A DNA stretch of 64,000 nucleotides, from contig JACKDL010000032.1 of assembly GCA_020633555.1 (NCBI GenBank), forward strand, positions 1 to 64,000. The letters are read 5' to 3'. Every line of letters begins with the position of its first letter. Position 1 is the first letter of the stretch. Below the pieces are notes generated by a model that worked only from the letters and a program-made list of their open reading frames with translations, had not been told where the DNA came from and searched no databases. Below, one piece after another: positions 59,058 through 64,000 of this stretch. Made by a program: the position numbers and the translations under genes. This DNA comes from Myxococcales bacterium (GTDB taxonomy: Bacteria; Myxococcota_A; Bradymonadia; UBA7976; UBA1532).

Positions 59058-61589
59058 ATGCGTCTGCCCCGCCCTCTGCCCCTGGCCGCCCTGGCCCTCT
59101 CGCTCCTGAGCAGCCCGGCGCTCGCCACGCCCTCGCCCGCCCCCGACGCCGCGCTGCTGCAGCTCGCGCGCAGCGTGAAGACCAGCCCGGGCCGCCTGCC
59201 CACGCTCACCGTGAAGGGTGCTCAGGTGGGCCTGCCCCTGGAGCACACGCGGGTGCACGCCGAGCTGGCCACCCACGTGGCCCGCGTGGACGTCACCCAG
59301 ACCTTCGTGAACGACCACGACGCCCCCATCGAGGCGGTGTATGTGTTCCCGCTGCCCGAGAACAGCGCGGTGGATGACATGATCATCACCGTGGGCGACC
59401 GCACCATCCGGGCGCAGATCAAGGAGCGCAAGGCGGCGCGACTCACCTACGAAGCGGCGAAGCAGGCCGGCCACACGGCGGCGCTGCTGGAGCAGGAGCG
59501 GCCCAACATCTTCACCCAGTCGGTGGCCAACCTGCCCCCGGGCGAGCGCATCGAGGTCCACCTGCGCTACGTGCAGACGCTCACCTACGACGTGGGCGAG
59601 TACGAGTTCGTATTCCCCATGGTGGTGGGGCCCCGCTTCTCGCCGGGCACGCCCACGGGCAAGCAGGGCGACGGCTGGGCGCTGGACACCGATCAGGTGC
59701 CCGACGCCTCGCGGCTGGGCCCGCCCATCATGGGCGTGGGCGAGCGCACCGGCCACGACATCGACCTGGAGGTGGTGCTGGATCCCGGCCTGCCGCTCAT
59801 CGACCTGCAGACCCCGACCCACAAGACCGACGCCTGGTCCGAGGCCAGCGGCCTCATGCACGTGAGCCTGGCCGAGGACGACCGCATCCCCAACCGCGAC
59901 TTCATGCTGCGCTACCGGCTGGACGGCGACGCCCCGCAGGCGGCCACCCATGTGTTCCGCAAGGCCGGGGCCCCCGAGGGCCACTTCATGGTGGTGCTGC
60001 AGCCGCCCACCCTGGACGTGGATCACCTGGTGGGCCAGCGCGAGCTGCTGTTCGTGGTGGACGTCAGCGGCAGCATGTCGGGCGCCCCGCTGGCCCAGGC
60101 CAAGGCCGCCTTGCGCCTTGCGCTGCAGGGGCTGCGGCCCGTGGACACCTTCAACGTCATCACCTTCGCCGGGCAGACGGCCCGCCTGTGGGACCGCCCT
60201 CGCCCCGCCAACGACACGCACCTCGCCCACGCGCTGCGCTTCCTGGACGGGGTCACCGCGGGCGGCGGCACCCACATGGCCGACGCCGTGGAGCAGGCCC
60301 TGGCGCCCCAGGTGGAGCCGGGGCGGCACCGCTATGTCTTCTTCCTCACCGACGGCTACGTGGGCAACGAGGCCGCCCTGTTCGACGGCGCCCGGGGCCT
60401 GGTGCGCGGCCTGAAGGCCAAGGGCCAGCGGGCGCGGGTCTTCACCCTGGGCGTGGGCAGCAGCACCAACCGCCACCTGCTGGACGGCCTGGCCAAGGCG
60501 GGCGACGGCCTGGCCAGCTACGTCACCCTGCGCGAGACCCCGCACCGGGCCATCAACCGCATGTACCGCCTGATCGATCACAGCGTGCTGCGCGAGGTGC
60601 GCATCGACTGGGGCGACCTGCCCGTGCGCGACGTGGAGCCCGCCGAGCTGCCCGATCTGTTCGCCAGCCGCCCCCTGGTGATTCACGGCCGCTACGTGGG
60701 CCAGAGCGCGGGCGAGGCCACGCTGACGGCCATCGGCCCCAACGGCCGCCCCGTCACCCTCACCATCCCGCTCGACCTGCCGCTGGCCAGCAACCGCGCC
60801 CCCGCCGCCCCCACCCTGTGGGCCCGGCAGCGGGTGGCCACCCTCAGCCAGCGCCTGTGGCGCGGCCACGACGCCGAGGCGGTGAAGGCCATCACCGCAG
60901 TGGGGCTGAAGCACCGCATCGTCACCGCCTACACCAGCTTCGTGGCGGTGGACGACAGCCGGAAGGTCGGCGACGGGCGACCGGCGAAGGTCATCCAGGC
61001 CGCCGAAGCCCCCGAAGGCGTCGATCCCGCGATGGCAGGCGGGGCCATGCTCGGCAAGTCCACCGGCGCCCGCGGCACCCTGGCGGTGATGGGCAGCGCC
61101 GGCGACGTCGGCGGCCTGAGCAACATGTTCGGCGACGCCGTGGGTGAGGTTCAGGGCTTCGGCGGGCTCGGGACCATCGGCGCGGGCCGTGGCGGCGGCG
61201 GGCTGGGCTCGGGGGGCGGCTATGGCCGCGGCGCCGTGCTCGGCCGCCGCACCCGGGCGCCCCGGATCAGCAACGCCGTGCCGCAGGTCATGGGCAGCCT
61301 GGACGGCCACGCCGTGCACCGGGTGCTGCGCAAGCACGCCAACCAGTTCCGCTACGCCTACGAGAAGCAGCTCCGCGCCAACCCCACGTTCAAGGGGCGC
61401 TGGGAGCTGGTGATCACCATCGGCCCCGACGGCAAGGTGGCCGCCGTGCAGCTCGCCGACGAGGCCCAGGCCAAGACCGACTTTGGCAAGGCCCTGCTGC
61501 GCATCGCAAAGCGCCTGCGGTTCCCCAAGCCCGCCGGCGGCGGGAAGGTGGTGGTGCGCTACCCGCTGGTGTTCACCCCTGGAAACTGA
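59058..61589 (+). CDS. Exported VIT-vWA protein with AgmX/PglI-like C-terminal domain
   Basis: An 843-residue protein, ATG after GGAGGAGTGCGCCC; signal peptide ending SSPALAT. A VIT domain (about 50-190: VTQTFVNDHDAPIEAVYVFP, TYEAAKQAGHTAALLEQERP) precedes a von Willebrand A domain (about 325-510) with an intact MIDAS (VVDVSGSMSGAP). A Gly-rich segment (about 700-735) leads to LDGHAVHRVLRKHANQFRYA...YPLVFTPGN (about 745-843), like the C-terminal AgmX/PglI domain of gliding-associated proteins. vWA proteins bind ligands via a metal ion, so an adhesion or envelope-complex role is likely. Confidence 0.9.
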   Translation: MRLPRPLPLAALALSLLSSPALATPSPAPDAALLQLARSVKTSPGRLPTLTVKGAQVGLPLEHTRVHAELATHVARVDVTQTFVNDHDAPIEAVYVFPLPENSAVDDMIITVGDRTIRAQIKERKAARLTYEAAKQAGHTAALLEQERPNIFTQSVANLPPGERIEVHLRYVQTLTYDVGEYEFVFPMVVGPRFSPGTPTGKQGDGWALDTDQVPDASRLGPPIMGVGERTGHDIDLEVVLDPGLPLIDLQTPTHKTDAWSEASGLMHVSLAEDDRIPNRDFMLRYRLDGDAPQAATHVFRKAGAPEGHFMVVLQPPTLDVDHLVGQRELLFVVDVSGSMSGAPLAQAKAALRLALQGLRPVDTFNVITFAGQTARLWDRPRPANDTHLAHALRFLDGVTAGGGTHMADAVEQALAPQVEPGRHRYVFFLTDGYVGNEAALFDGARGLVRGLKAKGQRARVFTLGVGSSTNRHLLDGLAKAGDGLASYVTLRETPHRAINRMYRLIDHSVLREVRIDWGDLPVRDVEPAELPDLFASRPLVIHGRYVGQSAGEATLTAIGPNGRPVTLTIPLDLPLASNRAPAAPTLWARQRVATLSQRLWRGHDAEAVKAITAVGLKHRIVTAYTSFVAVDDSRKVGDGRPAKVIQAAEAPEGVDPAMAGGAMLGKSTGARGTLAVMGSAGDVGGLSNMFGDAVGEVQGFGGLGTIGAGRGGGGLGSGGGYGRGAVLGRRTRAPRISNAVPQVMGSLDGHAVHRVLRKHANQFRYAYEKQLRANPTFKGRWELVITIGPDGKVAAVQLADEAQAKTDFGKALLRIAKRLRFPKPAGGGKVVVRYPLVFTPGN

Positions 61590-61614
61590 AGCCGCGGCGC
61601 CGCACACTGCGCCC

Positions 61615-62340
61615 ATGCGATACCTCACTCTGCTCGCTCTGGCCGGCCTGTCCGGCCCCGCCCTGGCCGATGGCTTCGTCCCCGATCGCCCCGGCTTCGC
61701 CGACAACCCCGCCGCCGTCGATCAGGGTCACCTGCTCGGCGAGGTAGGCTTCTCGTCGGTGGATCTGGGCGTCGCCAAGGCCGTCACCGCCCCCAGCCTG
61801 CTGGCCCGCTACGGTCTGATCCGCGACTGGGAGCTGCGGCTGGACCTGCCCGTCAACGGCGTCATCCCCGACAAGGGCGACAGCGAGTTCGGCCTGGGCG
61901 CCCCGGGCATCGGTCTGAAGTACGCCGTGCCCATCGAGGCCTTCGCCCTGGGCGTGGTGGGCCGCGTGGCCCTGCCCGCCCTGCAGGAGGGCTACGGGGC
62001 CGACGACCTGGAGTACCTCATCAACGCCAGCTTCGCCTTGCCCAGCATGGGCCCGGTGGGCATCAGCGGGAACCTGGGCGCCAACTTCGTGGACGCCGGC
62101 GACGACCTGGAGCTGGTGTGGCTGGGCAGCCTCGCCCTGGGCGGCGGCATCGGCCCGGTGGGCCTGTACGGCCAGTACATCGGCTACTACGACGGCGACG
62201 CGGGGCTCTCCAGCGGCGTGGGCGCCGGCGTGAACTTCAGCCCGGCCCCCAACTTCCAGATCGATCTCATGTACGACGTGGGCGTGGGCGACGACGGCAT
62301 CCCCGACCAGCTCCAGGCGGGCGTCGCCTTCCGCATCTGA
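61615..62340 (+). CDS. Small outer-membrane beta-barrel protein
   Basis: A 241-residue protein, ATG 26 bp after the VIT-vWA stop; signal peptide ending GPALAD. Strand-rich sequence VDQGHLLGEVGFSSVDLG, LIRDWELRLDLPVNGV, GLGAPGIGLKYAV, ending DQLQAGVAFRI, as in the transporter-type outer-membrane barrels related to the MetA phenol-degradation family. Probably co-transcribed with the VIT-vWA gene. Confidence 0.78.
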   Translation: MRYLTLLALAGLSGPALADGFVPDRPGFADNPAAVDQGHLLGEVGFSSVDLGVAKAVTAPSLLARYGLIRDWELRLDLPVNGVIPDKGDSEFGLGAPGIGLKYAVPIEAFALGVVGRVALPALQEGYGADDLEYLINASFALPSMGPVGISGNLGANFVDAGDDLELVWLGSLALGGGIGPVGLYGQYIGYYDGDAGLSSGVGAGVNFSPAPNFQIDLMYDVGVGDDGIPDQLQAGVAFRI

Positions 62341-62349
62341 CGGGCCCGG

Positions 62350-62853
62350 TCAGGGCCACACGGTGTAGTGGCGGTCGACGCCGCCGTGGCTGGGATCGAC
62401 CGCCTCGCGCTCGAACGCCATCAGGCGCTCCAGGATGCGCACCGACGCCGTGTTCTCGGCGGCCACCGTCGCCCGCAGCCCAGGCAGCCCCAGCGTCTGC
62501 AGCCCGTGGCCGATGAGGCCCGCGCACAGCTCGGTCCCGTAGCCCTGCCCCCAACACACCCGCCGCAGCCGGTAGCCCAGCTCGGGGAGCCCGGCGGGGT
62601 GCCGCACCAAGGCCACCGTGCCCAGCAGCGGCCCTCCCGCCTTGGGCGCGGCGGCCCACACGCGCAGCGGCGCCTGCGGATCGTCCCCGCACGCCGCCAG
62701 CCGCGCCAGCGACGCCCGATCCTCGGCCAACGTCGCCACCGGCGCGCCCGTGTGCCGCATCACCTCGGGATCCCCCTGCAGCGCGTGGAACGCGGCCAGG
62801 TCGGCGGCCTCCAGCGTGCGCACCACGCAGCGCTGCGTTTCGAAGTGTGTCAT
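62350..62853 (-). CDS. GNAT-family N-acetyltransferase
   Basis: A 167-residue RimJ/RimL-type acetyltransferase, ATG at 62853. ETQRCVVRTLEAADLAAFHAL at the N-terminus, the acetyl-CoA loop CWGQGYGTELCAGLIGHGLQ (about 103), VAAENTASVRILERLMAFER near the end. Probably modifies a protein N-terminus or small amine; substrate unknown. It overlaps nothing and is convergent with the outer-membrane protein gene. Confidence 0.92.
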   Translation of the reverse strand: MTHFETQRCVVRTLEAADLAAFHALQGDPEVMRHTGAPVATLAEDRASLARLAACGDDPQAPLRVWAAAPKAGGPLLGTVALVRHPAGLPELGYRLRRVCWGQGYGTELCAGLIGHGLQTLGLPGLRATVAAENTASVRILERLMAFEREAVDPSHGGVDRHYTVWP

Positions 62854-62914
62854 GGGCAACTCCACCCTGGCGCCGCACGGCGGTCGGCGGCATCTTGCCC
62901 GCCGGAGGTGACCC

Positions 62915-63433
62915 ATGTCGCTTTGGAAGAAGATCCTGATCGTGCTGGCCGTGGTGTTCGTGGGCATTCAGCTCGTGCCCTACGGCCGCGACCACGAGAA
63001 CCCGGCCGTGGTGCAGGAGCCCAACTGGGACAGCCCGCAGACCAAGGCGCTTGCGCAGCGCGCCTGCTACGACTGCCACAGCAACGAGACGAAGTGGCCG
63101 TGGTACAGCCACGTCGCCCCTGTCTCGTGGCTGGTGCAGCACCACGTGGAGGATGGGCGCAAGCACCTGAACTTCAGCCGCTTCGACCAGCCTCAGAAGC
63201 ACGCCCACGAGAGCGCCGAGGAGATCGAAGAGGGCGAGATGCCCATGGCCGGCTACGTGCTCCTGCACGGCGAGGCCAAGCTGAGCGACGCCGAGAAGCA
63301 GCAGCTCATGGCGGGCCTGAAGGCCATGTTCCCCGGCAAGGGCCACAAGAAGGGCGGCGACGGGGCCGCGGCGGGCGCCGGCGACGGCGACCACAAGGCC
63401 GACGAAGATCACAAGCACGACGAGGGGCACTGA
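62915..63433 (+). CDS. Haem-binding domain protein
   Basis: A 172-residue protein anchored by an N-terminal helix (LWKKILIVLAVVFVGIQLVP). The domain is the haem_bd type: RACYDCHSNETKWPWYSHVAP (c-type heme motif CYDCH at about 52), VEDGRKHLNFSRFD, EIEEGEMPMAGYVLLHGEAKL. A His/Asp/Lys-rich tail (DGDHKADEDHKHDEGH) could bind metal. ATG after CCGGAGGTGACCC. Periplasmic face of the membrane. One base separates it from the DHFR-like gene. Confidence 0.9.
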   Translation: MSLWKKILIVLAVVFVGIQLVPYGRDHENPAVVQEPNWDSPQTKALAQRACYDCHSNETKWPWYSHVAPVSWLVQHHVEDGRKHLNFSRFDQPQKHAHESAEEIEEGEMPMAGYVLLHGEAKLSDAEKQQLMAGLKAMFPGKGHKKGGDGAAAGAGDGDHKADEDHKHDEGH

Positions 63434-63434
63434 C

Positions 63435-63980
63435 ATGGGCCGCGTCCGCGCCTATCTGGCCTGCTCGCTGGACGGCTACATCGCCGATCCCGACCACGAC
63501 CTGGGCTGGCTGAACCGCGAGCACGGCCAGCCGGGCGATCTGGGCAAGGATCCCGAGTACCTGGAGTTCGCCGCCTTCATGGGCGAGGTGGGCGCCCTGC
63601 TCATGGGCCGCCGCACCTACGACACCGTCGAGGGCTTCGGCGGTTGGCACTACGGCGAGACGCCCGTGCTGGTGGCCACCCACCGCCCTCTGAAGCCGGT
63701 GGTGCCCACGGTGGCCGCCGTGAAGGGCAGCCTGCCCGAGCTGCTGAGCATGGCCCACGCCGCCGCCGACGGCCGCGACATCTACCTGGACGGCGGCGAG
63801 CTGGTGCAGCAGGCGCTGAACATGGGCCTGCTGGACGAGGTGACCGTCACCTGGATCCCCGTGATCCTGGGCGCGGGTGTGCGGCTGTTCGACGACCTGC
63901 AGGACAGCCACCGGGTGCAATTCACCCGGCGCGCGGCCGACGGCAACGGGCTGGTACAGATGACGGCGGTGCTCCGGTAG
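63435..63980 (+). CDS. Dihydrofolate reductase-fold protein (RibD C-terminal type)
   Basis: A 181-residue protein, ATG one base after the haem-binding stop. MGRVRAYLACSLDGYIADPD at the N-terminus, ALLMGRRTYDTVEGFGGWHYG, then IYLDGGELVQQALNMGLLDE (glycine loop) and VTWIPVILGAGVRLFDD are typical of the YyaP/RibD_C family, NADPH-dependent reductases related to DHFR. Substrate is not predictable; it is not expected to supply folate reduction on its own. Last gene in the window. Confidence 0.9.
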   Translation: MGRVRAYLACSLDGYIADPDHDLGWLNREHGQPGDLGKDPEYLEFAAFMGEVGALLMGRRTYDTVEGFGGWHYGETPVLVATHRPLKPVVPTVAAVKGSLPELLSMAHAAADGRDIYLDGGELVQQALNMGLLDEVTVTWIPVILGAGVRLFDDLQDSHRVQFTRRAADGNGLVQMTAVLR

Positions 63981-64000
63981 GTCCCCGCCCACCGAGCCGC

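Noticed and set aside
58632..61706. A 3-kb minus-strand open frame opposite the VIT-vWA gene
   Set aside because: No domain or signal; the plus strand carries clear VIT and MIDAS motifs.
1..64000. tRNA or rRNA genes, integrase, transposase or phage genes
   Set aside because: I scanned both strands by eye and saw no cloverleaf with conserved T-loop, no rRNA stretch and no mobile-element enzyme; a tRNAscan/Infernal run would settle this.

Overview
The window is about 64 kb of very GC-rich, densely coding chromosome with codon-third-position GC bias, so most long frames on the opposite strands are shadows. The gene content points to a Myxococcota-type (myxobacterial or relative) bacterium: many lipoproteins with Gly-rich or Asp-rich linkers, three C-termini of MYXO-CTERM type (hydrophobic segment plus Arg tail), MopE-like Cys/Asp calcium-type repeats, a Ser/Thr kinase, Sel1 repeats, the DUF1592/DUF1552/DUF2330 set, a VIT-vWA protein with an AgmX-like tail, and outer-membrane barrels. 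This placement is inference from gene families; there is no rRNA or tRNA in the window.

Layout. 1-10.6 kb: a cut-off Kazal/antistasin-like secreted protein, a PGRP amidase, a tandem trio of related small lipoproteins, an exonuclease/phosphatase-fold lipoprotein, and a TonB-dependent receptor whose stop overlaps the start of a Cys-rich lipoprotein. 10.7-20.4 kb: a Ser/Thr kinase, a short GspE/PilB-type ATPase, a YkgJ-type protein, an eboA-eboB pair and a Sel1-repeat protein. 20.7-26.8 kb: a probable six-gene minus-strand operon (DUF1592, DUF1552, DUF2330, a His-rich small protein, a crotonase and an alpha/beta hydrolase). 26.9-33.6 kb: two overlapping lipoprotein genes, a NYN/OST-HTH RNA-binding protein, SpoIID, a Bax-inhibitor-1 protein and an outer-membrane protein. 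33.8-41.3 kb: an ECF sigma factor, a TetR regulator with operator and terminator, a second Cys-cluster protein, TauE/SafE, an outer-membrane protein, purK-purE and a DUF4476-like protein. 41.2-54.8 kb: a 14-repeat MopE-like lipoprotein, an overlapping operon of ECF sigma factor, small acidic protein and MscS channel, a DxDxDG lipoprotein coupled to murE, a collagen-like/heme-motif lipoprotein, a MYXO-CTERM protein and an aminotransferase. 55-64 kb: a beta-propeller lipoprotein of visibly lower GC, a large lipoprotein divergent from the VIT-vWA-AgmX protein, an outer-membrane protein, a GNAT, a haem-binding protein and a DHFR-fold reductase.

The window is mainly about the cell surface: roughly half the genes make exported, lipid-anchored or outer-membrane proteins built from a small set of reused modules. 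The least explained features are a 163-bp dispersed element with 11-bp terminal inverted repeats and a UUCG hairpin (two copies), the lipoprotein trio, a roughly 70-residue Cys module shared by two distant lipoproteins, a triple CNAAIHRWC domain, the sigma-acidic protein-MscS operon, and two low-complexity linkers that switch reading frame and return.
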